This document shows positions 47,370 to 55,374 of a stretch of DNA of 64,000 nucleotides, in pieces. Both the position numbers and the translations under genes were made by a program. Source of the stretch: Edaphobacter flagellatus (GTDB taxonomy: Bacteria; Acidobacteriota; Terriglobia; Terriglobales; Acidobacteriaceae); assembly GCF_025264665.1 (NCBI RefSeq), contig NZ_CP073697.1:434001-498000 (forward strand), read 5' to 3'. The notes beneath the pieces are model-generated. The model was not told the origin of the DNA. It saw nothing but the letters and a program-made list of their open reading frames with translations, and searched no databases. Numbering within the stretch: position 1 is the stretch's first letter; each line of letters opens with the position of its first letter.

Positions 47370-48095
47370 TTATCGGCCGAAGGAGTAGGTCACTTTAACG
47401 ATCTGATTGTCGATACCTGGATTGTTATTGCCCGTGTAGTCATTGGAGAGATGGTGGATGCGGTACTCCGCTGACCAGGAGTGGTGATGGTCGTGGAAGA
47501 ACTCTATGCCTGCTCCAAACTCGAAGGTGAAGTTGAAGCGCGAGGAGTCGTTGACAGGGATGTCGCGAGGAGCGACGAGAAAGCCAGCGTTGCCGATGAC
47601 AAAAGGCTGGATGCGGCTGTGCGGGATGAAGTTGATGCGCTGGCCCAGTGGGCTGAGGCCTCCGGCATAGGTCGAGCGGGTACTGCAGGTGCGTGTGACC
47701 GTGTAGCCGGAGAAGCCGGAGCCAGGATTGGGCTGAACGACAATGACCGCCGGTCTGCAGGCGGAGACGGATGGCGTGCTCTCAGAGAATGTGCCTGCTG
47801 AAGAATTGACGGTCAGATTGGCGACGGGATCCTGGATGAGAGCGAAGGGCAGCAGCTCAGGCGCATAGTACCAGTCGGCGTATTGGGTATGGAGCAGGCG
47901 GCGGGAGTAGGCCAACCCGAGAGCGGTGAGACGCCTGTTTTGTGTGACTCCAAGAATGACGTGGCTTGACGTATTGGAGTACTCGGCGAAGACGGAGAGA
48001 GACTGCCGCATGGAATAGGTGTGCGGCTCCTGCGCATGCAGAGCGAATGACCCAAGAGCAAAGAAGAGGCTTACCAGACGACAAGGATTTTTCAT
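47370..48095 (-). CDS. Acyloxyacyl hydrolase, PagL-like lipid A deacylase (copy 2)
   Basis: 241 aa if started at the ATG at 48095; a TTG at 48131, overlapping the upstream stop by 4 bp, is an alternative. Signal peptide (LVSLFFALGSFALHAQ), then an outer-membrane beta-barrel ending in VTYSFGR. The PagL signature HLSNDYTGNNNPGID is intact for His, Ser, Asn129- and Asn136-equivalents with the same spacing as Pseudomonas PagL; the Glu140-equivalent is Asp, a conservative change. It is therefore the better candidate of the two copies for real lipid A 3-O-deacylation. Next to a small membrane protein and a GT61 enzyme, consistent with envelope functions. Confidence 0.78.
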   Translation of the reverse strand: MKNPCRLVSLFFALGSFALHAQEPHTYSMRQSLSVFAEYSNTSSHVILGVTQNRRLTALGLAYSRRLLHTQYADWYYAPELLPFALIQDPVANLTVNSSAGTFSESTPSVSACRPAVIVVQPNPGSGFSGYTVTRTCSTRSTYAGGLSPLGQRINFIPHSRIQPFVIGNAGFLVAPRDIPVNDSSRFNFTFEFGAGIEFFHDHHHSWSAEYRIHHLSNDYTGNNNPGIDNQIVKVTYSFGR

Positions 48096-48127
48096 TCGAA
48101 GGAGCAAGCGTGCGGAACGACGCAGGA

Positions 48128-48382
48128 TCAATGATGCGACGTGCGGCCTTCACGCTCCCAGGGGCGCGGATTGACCGGGTCGTCCTGCCACTTCTGGCGA
48201 CGTCCAACGAGGAACATGATGAGGCCGAAGAGAAACATGAGCAGTCCCCAGCCGAGGTTCAGGTTGACGCCGAGCGAACGCTCGTAGATGGCGGAGTTTC
48301 TGGTGATGAATCCGTAGATGGAAATAATGCCGCCGGTGATGAGAAAGATGAGGCCGAGCGGGATGCGGATATCAAGTCCCAT
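48128..48382 (-). CDS. Small two-helix membrane protein
   Basis: 84 aa. Two hydrophobic helices (IPLGLIFLITGGIISIYGFI and LGWGLLMFLFGLIMFLVG) separated by a short polar loop, then a charged cytoplasmic tail (RRQKWQDDPVNPRPWEREG). The ATG follows AGGAGAACC. No recognised family. Close spacing (25 bp after the GT61 gene on the same strand) suggests co-transcription with envelope genes. Confidence 0.65.
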   Translation of the reverse strand: MGLDIRIPLGLIFLITGGIISIYGFITRNSAIYERSLGVNLNLGWGLLMFLFGLIMFLVGRRQKWQDDPVNPRPWEREGRTSHH

Positions 48383-48407
48383 GGTTCTCCTTCAGGTACA
48401 ACTGATT

Positions 48408-49625
48408 CTACTTTTTCTCGAGTCCCATGGGGCCTGCGAGCGTTGCTTCGATACGGTCCAGATCAACCGGGAAGTCGTCGACGCAGTCTTCATCGTAGCT
48501 GAAGTTATGGATGACTCCATAGTGTTGTGCTCCGACGCGGCGGCTCATGGTGTAGAAGTACTCGCTGGGATGCGGCTCGGAGTAGAAGACAAGCACTTTT
48601 GCCCCGGGAGCGAAGGCGATTCCTCCGAGGCCGCTGCCGTGTGGTCCGGCGATGACCTCGGCTCGCTGAAACATGTCCACCTGATCGCGGAGGCTGAGCT
48701 TTTCGGGCTGGATTTCGATAAAGCCGTATCGAGACAACAGATCGACGAGCGCGCGTTCGTTTTTGATCCTGCGGCGCCTGGCACCGGCGCGTGAGAGATA
48801 GATCCTGAGGTCTTTGGCAGGGTTCTTCGGCAGCCCGAAGCCGTGGGCAATTCTGCGGCGAATCTCGTCGTAGTAATAGGCATCGTGCAGGTAGCCGTTG
48901 CATCTGCCGGAGAGATACGACGGCAGGATAAATCGGTCGGCTCGAATCCACGTTTTGCCCGGGACAGACTGGATTGTCATCGAGGGAGGAGCGACGAGTG
49001 CGAGTGTTTCGCGTTGAAAGCTGCCCAGGTCGTCGGTGATGAACAGGGTGAGGGGCTGACCTTCCATGTAGCGTTCGATGGTGAGCAGTTGAGGGAGACA
49101 GTCGGCGAACCAGTGCCAGAAGCTGTAGGAGTCGATGCGCTGGATGGTGGAGGCTACTCCAATATGGTGCTCGGTTTGCCGGGGCTTAAAGCTGCGATAG
49201 GCGGGGCTAAGCTGGAAGCGATGCGGCAAGAGTACGGAGTCGCAGAAGACCTCGAAGTCCTTGTTAGCAACGAGACCGAGATGAGGGTAGTAGTGGGCAG
49301 GCGATACCTCGCAGACAAAGGCTTCGGCGAGCGGGATGGTGCCTGAACCGTAGTTCTTCGCCAAAGCGAGGAATGATTCGTCTCCTGGCTGTGCAATGGA
49401 AACTGACTGCGCGGGATGGAGGACACGGTAGCCGTGTACCTCGTGGCCGATGCGATCCTTTGCAGCGATCAGCTTTGTAACGCGGAGCTTTTCAAGTCCC
49501 AGACGATCGATCGGCTTCAGAAGGGTCTTGTCGGCCTTCCGGATCACCTTCTTTGCTGCCCAGGTGAGTTTTTCTCCCAGTGCATCAGGGATGAGCTCAA
49601 GCCCCGGACCATACGGCTGCTGCAT
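48408..49625 (-). CDS. Glycosyltransferase family 61 protein
   Basis: 405 aa from the ATG at 49625, 5 nt behind GGAGG. GT61 (DUF563) motifs: SYSFWHWFADCLPQLLTIE, the LRIYLSRAGARRRRIKNE segment, GFIEIQPEKLSLRDQVDMF, and AEVIAGPHGSGLGGIAFAPG. This family adds xylose, GlcNAc or related sugars; bacterial members act in capsule, LPS or exopolysaccharide synthesis. No membrane segment. No other glycan genes are adjacent except the PagL-like gene downstream. Confidence 0.85.
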   Translation of the reverse strand: MQQPYGPGLELIPDALGEKLTWAAKKVIRKADKTLLKPIDRLGLEKLRVTKLIAAKDRIGHEVHGYRVLHPAQSVSIAQPGDESFLALAKNYGSGTIPLAEAFVCEVSPAHYYPHLGLVANKDFEVFCDSVLLPHRFQLSPAYRSFKPRQTEHHIGVASTIQRIDSYSFWHWFADCLPQLLTIERYMEGQPLTLFITDDLGSFQRETLALVAPPSMTIQSVPGKTWIRADRFILPSYLSGRCNGYLHDAYYYDEIRRRIAHGFGLPKNPAKDLRIYLSRAGARRRRIKNERALVDLLSRYGFIEIQPEKLSLRDQVDMFQRAEVIAGPHGSGLGGIAFAPGAKVLVFYSEPHPSEYFYTMSRRVGAQHYGVIHNFSYDEDCVDDFPVDLDRIEATLAGPMGLEKK

Positions 49626-49696
49626 CGAAACCTCCAATCACGGATCGGAAAATCGACTTCAGGCCCTGGGAGTCAGGACAAAACCGGCGATACAAA

Positions 49697-51487
49697 TTAC
49701 GCAAAGATCAGGTTGAGGATGACCAGAAGTCCAAGAACGCTCCAGGCTAGGGTAGAGGGCTTTTGGTACCAGGCCAGGTGATGCTCAGCTGGTTTGGGAG
49801 TAAGCGAGTAGACGAGGCCAACCAGCTCGGAATCAGGCCGCGGCTTCGTGACCAGGCTGACCGCAATGGTGACGATCAAGTTGACGGAGAAGGCGAAGAT
49901 CGCGGTCCAGAAGTTCTGAGCCATTTCGCTGGAGTACCGATGAACGACGGAGATCCAGCCGCCGTGAATACCAGGAGTGGCGTCCGTAGGCATTGTGAGT
50001 CCGTGATGGACGAGAGCGGCCAATGTTCCTGAGATGAGGCCCGTAAAAGCAGCATGACCGGTGGTGCGCTTCCAGAACATGCCGAGAAGGAAGGTCGCGA
50101 AGAGAGGCGCGTTGACGAAGGAGAAGACGAGCTGCAGCGCGTCCATGATGTTGTTGAAGCTGGTGGCTGCATAGGCTGCGGCGATGGAGAGGAGAATGCC
50201 TCCTATGGTCGCCATACGTCCCATCCACAGATAGTGCGCATCGGTTGCGCGCTTGTTGATGTAGGCCTGATAGATGTCGTAGGTCCAGACGGTGTTGAAG
50301 GCGGTTACGTTGCCTGCCATACCGGACATGAAGCTAGCAAGAAGTGCGGTGAGGCCGAGTCCCAGAATGCCGGTCGGAAAGAAGTGCAGGAGCATGACGG
50401 GGATGGCAAGATCGTAGTTATAGACGGGCTGTCCGTGGCTGTCGACGATGGCTTTGCCGTTGAGCGGGTCGGTCTTTTGCGGAATGATACCGTGCGGGTG
50501 CTGATCGACAAGAGCCGCACCCGTTGAACCAGTAACGATAGCCGTGGGTGCTGCCGAGGTGTGTGAGGTAATGCTAACGGCGATAAGTCCCGGCAGGATG
50601 ACCAGGAACGGAAAGAACATCTTCGGGATTGCAGCGATCAAAGGGACGCGGCGGGCAGATTCTTCGGAGTCAGCCGCCATGGCTCGCTGGACGACGAGGA
50701 AGTCGGTGCACCAATAACCGAAGGAGAGAACAAAGCCGAGTCCCATGACAAGGCCAACCCATTCAACCCCGAGGGTATTGGTATTGGCATGAGCCATACC
50801 GCGCCAGGAGTGCGTCATGGCCGCTGGCAGTGTCTGCTTGATTCCCTGCCATCCTCCAACGTTACGAAGGCCGATCCAGACTAGTGGGGCAAAGCCAGCG
50901 ACGATGAGGAAGAACTGGAGGACTTCGTTGTAGATGGCACTGGTTAGGCCACCCAGGAAGATATACGCCAGAACAATGATGGCCGACAGGAAGACAGAGA
51001 CATGGAAGATGTACTGATCGGGTACGATGCCGTGGAGAAGTCCCAGGGTCTGGATCAGCAATGCCATCGCATACATGGAGATGCCGGAGGAGAGCACGGT
51101 CATGATGGCAAAGGAGAAAGCATTGACGGCGCGGGTCTTTTCGTCAAAGCGCATACGGAGGTACTCCGGTACGGAGCGCGCTTTGGAGCCGTAGTAAAAC
51201 GGCATCATAAAGATGCCGACGAAGATCATCGCAGGGACAGCGCCGATCCAATAGAAGTGGCTCGTATTGATGCCGTATTTGGCACCCGAGGCCCCCATGC
51301 CGATGACTTCCTGTGCACCGAGGTTTGCCGAGATAAAGGCGAGGCCGCAGACCCAGGCCGGGATGGAACGTCCGGCGAGGAAGAAGTCGTTCGAAGTGCG
51401 CATATAGCGCTTGAGGGCAAACCCGATGCCCAGGACGAAGGCGAAATAGACCAGCATGATGAGCCAGTCGACGATGGAGAGATTCAC
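49697..51487 (-). CDS. Sodium:solute symporter (SSS family, SglT-like)
   Basis: 596 aa with 13-14 predicted membrane helices. SSS features: IVDWLIMLVYFAFVLGIGF (TM1), FFLAGRSIPAWVCGLAFISANLGAQEVIGMG (sodium-site helix), and RSVPEYLRMRFD. The sequence resembles sugar or inositol symporters, but the substrate cannot be fixed from sequence. An insert of about 60 polar residues between TM8 and TM9 (TSAAPTAIVTGSTGAALVDQ and the Pro/Asp-rich part after it) probably faces the periplasm. Upstream DNA has several GTTTAC/GTAAAC half-sites. Confidence 0.9.
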   Translation of the reverse strand: MNLSIVDWLIMLVYFAFVLGIGFALKRYMRTSNDFFLAGRSIPAWVCGLAFISANLGAQEVIGMGASGAKYGINTSHFYWIGAVPAMIFVGIFMMPFYYGSKARSVPEYLRMRFDEKTRAVNAFSFAIMTVLSSGISMYAMALLIQTLGLLHGIVPDQYIFHVSVFLSAIIVLAYIFLGGLTSAIYNEVLQFFLIVAGFAPLVWIGLRNVGGWQGIKQTLPAAMTHSWRGMAHANTNTLGVEWVGLVMGLGFVLSFGYWCTDFLVVQRAMAADSEESARRVPLIAAIPKMFFPFLVILPGLIAVSITSHTSAAPTAIVTGSTGAALVDQHPHGIIPQKTDPLNGKAIVDSHGQPVYNYDLAIPVMLLHFFPTGILGLGLTALLASFMSGMAGNVTAFNTVWTYDIYQAYINKRATDAHYLWMGRMATIGGILLSIAAAYAATSFNNIMDALQLVFSFVNAPLFATFLLGMFWKRTTGHAAFTGLISGTLAALVHHGLTMPTDATPGIHGGWISVVHRYSSEMAQNFWTAIFAFSVNLIVTIAVSLVTKPRPDSELVGLVYSLTPKPAEHHLAWYQKPSTLAWSVLGLLVILNLIFA

Positions 51488-51769
51488 GATTCCCCTTCAA
51501 CAGAACGAGTGTGCTTTTAGTTTACTTCGGCTCAATGTAAATAGTTTCTTCTGCCTCGTCTAGCGTCGTTTACATAGGCCCTAACGGCGTATGGATGCAG
51601 CAATTATTCCATTTGCATTGTTCCTGATACCCCGTTAGCAGCAGAAAACCACGAACGAAGGTGGGATGGCAAAGGAGGAAGCTGCCCTTTTTACTTAATG
51701 CGAACAAACCTGAATGTGCAAAGCGGCATCAAACGCAATTAGTTTGAGCATCGGTCAAAACAGCTAAGA
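51488..51769. promoter_or_regulatory. Divergent regulatory region between the symporter and response-regulator genes
   Basis: TTTAC at 51521-51525 and GTAAA at 51537-51541 form an inverted pair, with another GTTTACA at 51568-51574: half-sites of the type bound by LacI-family repressors, in the likely symporter promoter. Further on, CATCGGTCA (51749-51757) and TGACCGATG (51778-51786) are perfect 9-bp inverted arms upstream of the response regulator. No gene is recognised in the region. Confidence 0.4.
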
Positions 51770-51976
51770 ATGTCCTATGACCGATGTTTTGATGGATTCT
51801 GTACGATTTTGATCTATCGGGACGGCCAGACAGTATCGGTTCCTGGCTTGGCCTTTGGGGCGTCCTGCTCTGCACTGGGAACATACTTTTACGGAGATTT
51901 TTCCGTATCGAATCCTCAGATGATCTTTGGAGAGAAACGTGGCACGAAAAATGCCAGTTTACTCCTGGAGTAGTTG

Positions 51977-52405
51977 ATGCCGACCACGAAGACGATTCTC
52001 CTGGTAGATGACAATGCGGTACAGGCTGCGATCCGACAGGTGATTCTGCGCCGGTCCGGCTATTTCGTCATTACCGCATTGAATCCGGCGCGAGCACTGG
52101 AGCAGTTGAGGAATAACGACTTCCCTACTGAGGTTCAACTGGTCGTCACGGACCACGTCATGCCCGATATGAGTGGAACAGAGTTTGTGCAGCAGATCCG
52201 TCGGTCCTTTCCGAAGATTCCTGTACTGGTGATCAGCGGCATGGAAGAGGCTGAGGCGTTGTATGACGGGCTACAGGTCGAATTCCGCCTGAAGCCTTTG
52301 CCTCCGGAGCAACTGCTCGAGTGCGTTCGAGAGCTGGTTGCAGAACCTGACGCATCGTCCACAGCGGATGTGCCGGCCGCCGTCACCATCCCTTCTGCGC
52401 GATAA
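51977..52405 (+). CDS. Stand-alone response regulator (receiver domain)
   Basis: 142 aa from the ATG at 51977, 6 nt after GGAG. Receiver domain: ILLVDDNAVQAAIRQVILRRSGY (acidic pair), VVTDHVMPDMSG (phospho-acceptor Asp), VLVISGM (Ser), and FRLKPLPPEQLLE (Lys). A short Ser/Ala tail follows; no output domain. No histidine kinase is adjacent. The possible 67-codon ORF immediately upstream is not supported. Confidence 0.85.
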   Translation: MPTTKTILLVDDNAVQAAIRQVILRRSGYFVITALNPARALEQLRNNDFPTEVQLVVTDHVMPDMSGTEFVQQIRRSFPKIPVLVISGMEEAEALYDGLQVEFRLKPLPPEQLLECVRELVAEPDASSTADVPAAVTIPSAR

Positions 52406-52473
52406 ACGGCGGTTTCTTACCGCCTCCGTTGCTGTTTTCCCTTGACGCTTGAGAGAATGGGGTGGAGGAATCC

Positions 52474-54558
52474 ATGCAAAGCCATCCCATGCCCGAGTTC
52501 GGGAGTTTTGCGCTGCTTCTGGCCCTGGCGCTGAGCGCGTATACCCTTGTTGCGGGCGCGGTTGCGCTTTGGCGGTCACGGTCGATGCCTGGTTTTACGG
52601 CTGGCGGCGACGGAGCGGGACGGCTGGGCGAGACGGCTCGTAGAGCAGGCATCGCCAGCTTTATCGCGCTAAGCTGCGCAGCATTTGCGCTGGTCTGGGC
52701 TGCATTCACCAACGACTACTCGGTTTCGTACATCCTGCACCATACGAACCGCGACCTTAATACGGCCTACAAGTTCTCGGCGCTGTGGAGCGGCCAGGAG
52801 GGCTCGCTGCTGTTGTGGGCGTGGCTGTTGAGCTGCTACGGCTTTGTTCTGCGGATGCGTCACAGGGTGGATGTGCGGCTGTCGGCTTTTGCCTCGACGA
52901 TTCTGGCAGGTATACAAGTCTTCTTTCTATTGCTGCTGAACTTTGCAGCTCCTCCATTTGCGATTCAGCCGGGACCGGTAGCGCAGGATGGCTTCGGGTT
53001 GAATCCGCTGCTGCAGTATCCCGAGATGGTGATTCATCCTCCGATGCTGTATCTGGGATATGTGGGGTTCTCAGTGCCGTTCGCCTTCGCTCTGGGCGCA
53101 CTGATGATGCGGTATCCGGGGGAGAAGTGGATCCACATTACGCGGCGCTGGACGATGGTGACGTGGCTGTTTTTGACCTGCGGCATCTTTCTGGGAGCGC
53201 ACTGGGCCTATAGCGTACTGGGCTGGGGCGGCTACTGGGGATGGGACCCGGTGGAGAATGCTTCGCTGATGCCCTGGTTGACGGGTACGGCGTTTCTGCA
53301 TTCGGTGATGATGCAGGAGAAGCGCGGGATGATGAAGACGTGGAACGTCTGGCTGATCTTCTCGACGTTCCTGCTGACGATCCTGGGGACGCTGCTGACG
53401 CGCTCCGGCATCGTCTCGAGCGTCCATGCATTTGCGCAGTCGTCGATCGGTGACTGGTTCTACGGATTCATTCTGGTCGTCTTCGCAGTCTGCCTGTTTA
53501 CGTTTTTCAAGCAGAAAGATCATCTGAAGAGTGAGAACAGGCTGGAGTCGATTGTCAGCCGCGAGTCTAGCTTCCTGTTCAACAATCTCATTCTGCTGAC
53601 AGCTTGCTTTACGGTGCTCTGGGGGACCCTCTTCCCTGTTTTAAGCGAGTACGTGCAGGGTTCGAAGGTGACGGTAGGCGCGCCTTTCTATAACCGCGTG
53701 AATCTGCCGATCGGGATATTTCTGCTCTTTTTGACCGGCATTGGGCCGCTGCTGGCGTGGCGCTCGACCTCGCTGCGCACGATTCGCAGAAACTTTGTTC
53801 TGCCATGCATCGCGATGGCTGTTGCTCTGATTGTGTGCATCGTGGCGGGCGTAAGACCGTGGAACGCCGGCGACGACATGCAGGCGGAGCTCTTCTCACT
53901 GATCACCTTCACGCTGTCGGCTGGCGTGATTACAGCCATCGCAGCGGAGTTTCTGCGTGGCGCCGGTGTTGTGCGTACGCAGACTGGGAAAAACCTGCTG
54001 GCCTCAACGGTGTTGCTGGTGCGGCGGAATACGCGCCGTTATGGCGGCTACATTGTCCACTTCGGCATTGTGGTGATGTTTATCGGAATCGCCGGAGGAG
54101 CCTTCAACCAGTCGCGCGAGCAGGAGATGGGTTTTGGCGACACGATGCAGCTTGGCGGCTACAGGCTAGTGTGCCAGAGCTTCACACAGGACTCGAACCC
54201 AAATTTCGATACCGAGTACGCGCTACTGGATGTTTACAAGGGCTCGAAGAAGATTACACAGCTTGCGCCGGAGCGCCGCTTCTACATCGCCAGCCAGACG
54301 ACATCGACGATGGTGGCGTTGCACTCGACACTGGCGCAGGATCTTTATGTGATCTATGAAGGCAAGAACCCGGATACGGATAAGCCGATCATCAAAGTCT
54401 TTATCAATCCGCTCATGAACTGGATATGGATTGGCGTGGTGATTGTGGTGCTGGGAACCTTCCTTGCTCTTATTCCCGCGCTTACGAAGTCTCCAGTACG
54501 CGCAGCTGTAACGGTTCCCTCGCCAGCCATTGCTGAGCCTGAGGTGCATCATGCTTAG
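52474..54558 (+). CDS. ccmF: Cytochrome c maturation heme lyase CcmF
   Basis: 694 aa from the ATG at 52474, which follows GGAGGA (a GTG 12 nt upstream is an alternative). Polytopic membrane protein of about 14-15 helices. The heme-handling Trp-rich motif WGGYWGWDPVENASLMPWL is intact, as are NPLLQYPEMVIHPPMLYLGY and the conserved RSGIVSSVHAFAQSSIG. CcmF joins reduced apocytochrome to heme delivered by CcmE. ccmH overlaps its end. ccmA, B, C, D and E are not in the window, so the system I genes are split. Confidence 0.95.
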   Translation: MQSHPMPEFGSFALLLALALSAYTLVAGAVALWRSRSMPGFTAGGDGAGRLGETARRAGIASFIALSCAAFALVWAAFTNDYSVSYILHHTNRDLNTAYKFSALWSGQEGSLLLWAWLLSCYGFVLRMRHRVDVRLSAFASTILAGIQVFFLLLLNFAAPPFAIQPGPVAQDGFGLNPLLQYPEMVIHPPMLYLGYVGFSVPFAFALGALMMRYPGEKWIHITRRWTMVTWLFLTCGIFLGAHWAYSVLGWGGYWGWDPVENASLMPWLTGTAFLHSVMMQEKRGMMKTWNVWLIFSTFLLTILGTLLTRSGIVSSVHAFAQSSIGDWFYGFILVVFAVCLFTFFKQKDHLKSENRLESIVSRESSFLFNNLILLTACFTVLWGTLFPVLSEYVQGSKVTVGAPFYNRVNLPIGIFLLFLTGIGPLLAWRSTSLRTIRRNFVLPCIAMAVALIVCIVAGVRPWNAGDDMQAELFSLITFTLSAGVITAIAAEFLRGAGVVRTQTGKNLLASTVLLVRRNTRRYGGYIVHFGIVVMFIGIAGGAFNQSREQEMGFGDTMQLGGYRLVCQSFTQDSNPNFDTEYALLDVYKGSKKITQLAPERRFYIASQTTSTMVALHSTLAQDLYVIYEGKNPDTDKPIIKVFINPLMNWIWIGVVIVVLGTFLALIPALTKSPVRAAVTVPSPAIAEPEVHHA

Positions 54559-55033
54559 GCGGATGACGACAACGCGATGGGCGCAGGGTGCGTTGGTCTG
54601 CCTGCTTGCGGTAGCGATGCTTGGCGCGGATTCAAGCTCACGCTTCGGCAAGCTAGGACACGAGATGGTTTGCGTCTGTGGCTGCGGGCAGATTCTGCTG
54701 GAGTGCAACCATGTCGGCTGCCCGGACTCGGACCGTATGATCGGCGAGCTGCGCCAGCAGGTCGCCGGTGGCGGCTCAAATACAGCGATTTTGAATTGGT
54801 TCTCGGCGAAGTATGGGCCGACGGTTCTGGCCGCGCCGATTCGCGGTGGTTTCGATAACGCGGCCTGGATCGCTCCTGCGGCGGTCTTTCTGCTTGCCAC
54901 CGTGGGAACCGGGGTGCTGGTGTCGATGTGGCGTAAGCGTACGCGTCCGAGCACAGCCATAGCTGGAATGCCTGCTCATCCTCTTCAGGATGATGCGCTG
55001 CGGGAGAGAATCCGCCGGGAGACGGAGTACTGA
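54551..55033 (+). CDS. ccmH: CcmH-like apocytochrome thiol-handling protein with atypical Cys motif
   Basis: 160 aa from the ATG at 54551, 6 nt after GAGG and overlapping ccmF by 8 bp. Signal segment (GALVCLLAVAMLGA), then the CcmH/NrfF helical domain (DRMIGELRQQVAGGGSNTAILNWFSAKYGPTVLAAP) and one C-terminal membrane helix. The usual LRCxxC redox pair is replaced by HEMVCVCGCGQILLECNHVGC, with five Cys, so the thioreduction chemistry or metal binding may differ. Coupled to the next gene by TGATG. Confidence 0.8.
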   Translation: MLRRMTTTRWAQGALVCLLAVAMLGADSSSRFGKLGHEMVCVCGCGQILLECNHVGCPDSDRMIGELRQQVAGGGSNTAILNWFSAKYGPTVLAAPIRGGFDNAAWIAPAAVFLLATVGTGVLVSMWRKRTRPSTAIAGMPAHPLQDDALRERIRRETEY

Positions 55034-55314
55034 TGGGAACGGTTGCCGGACTCGTACTGACTATTGCGCTTTTCGTCTTTATCTTCTGGCCGGAGCGCAA
55101 CCCGTTTTTTCAAGCGGATAAGACACGCCTGGATTATCTGCGGGAACGCAAGGAAGTGGTCTACGACAACCTGCGCGATCTGAACTTCGAGTACCTTGCC
55201 GGGAAGTATCCTGAGCAGGACTATGCCGAGCAGAGAGCAGCTCTCGAGAACGAAGCTGCAACGGTGCTCGCGGAGATGGACCTGCTGGAACGCCGCGCGG
55301 TAACCGCTCGATAA
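55033..55314 (+). CDS. Small CcmI-like membrane protein of the cytochrome c maturation cluster
   Basis: 93 aa. One N-terminal membrane helix (VAGLVLTIALFVFIFWPE) and a soluble coiled-coil-like segment: RKEVVYDNLRDLNFEYLAGKYPEQDYAEQRAALENEA. The pattern of a single helix followed by an E-x-L/Y-D-L-E-x-x-x-G-K-x-x-E-x-x-Y segment is that of the N-terminal part of CcmI, which presents apocytochromes to CcmF/H; the TPR domain of CcmI is absent. Starts within the ccmH stop (one-base overlap). Confidence 0.68.
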   Translation: MGTVAGLVLTIALFVFIFWPERNPFFQADKTRLDYLRERKEVVYDNLRDLNFEYLAGKYPEQDYAEQRAALENEAATVLAEMDLLERRAVTAR

Positions 55315-55374
55315 AGCGCAAGCTATCGCTGTTGCTCTACCTCAGCAATCATTGATTTGACGTAGACTTTAAGG

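Noticed and set aside
51770-51973. 67-codon ORF ending just before the response regulator
   Set aside because: No ribosome site or known domain; its start lies inside the 9-bp inverted repeat. Adjacency of the stop to the next gene is the only support.
52408-52424. Terminator after the response regulator (GGCGGT/ACCGCC)
   Set aside because: The stem is only 6 bp and is not followed by a proper T-run; ccmF starts about 50 bp later and may be co-transcribed.
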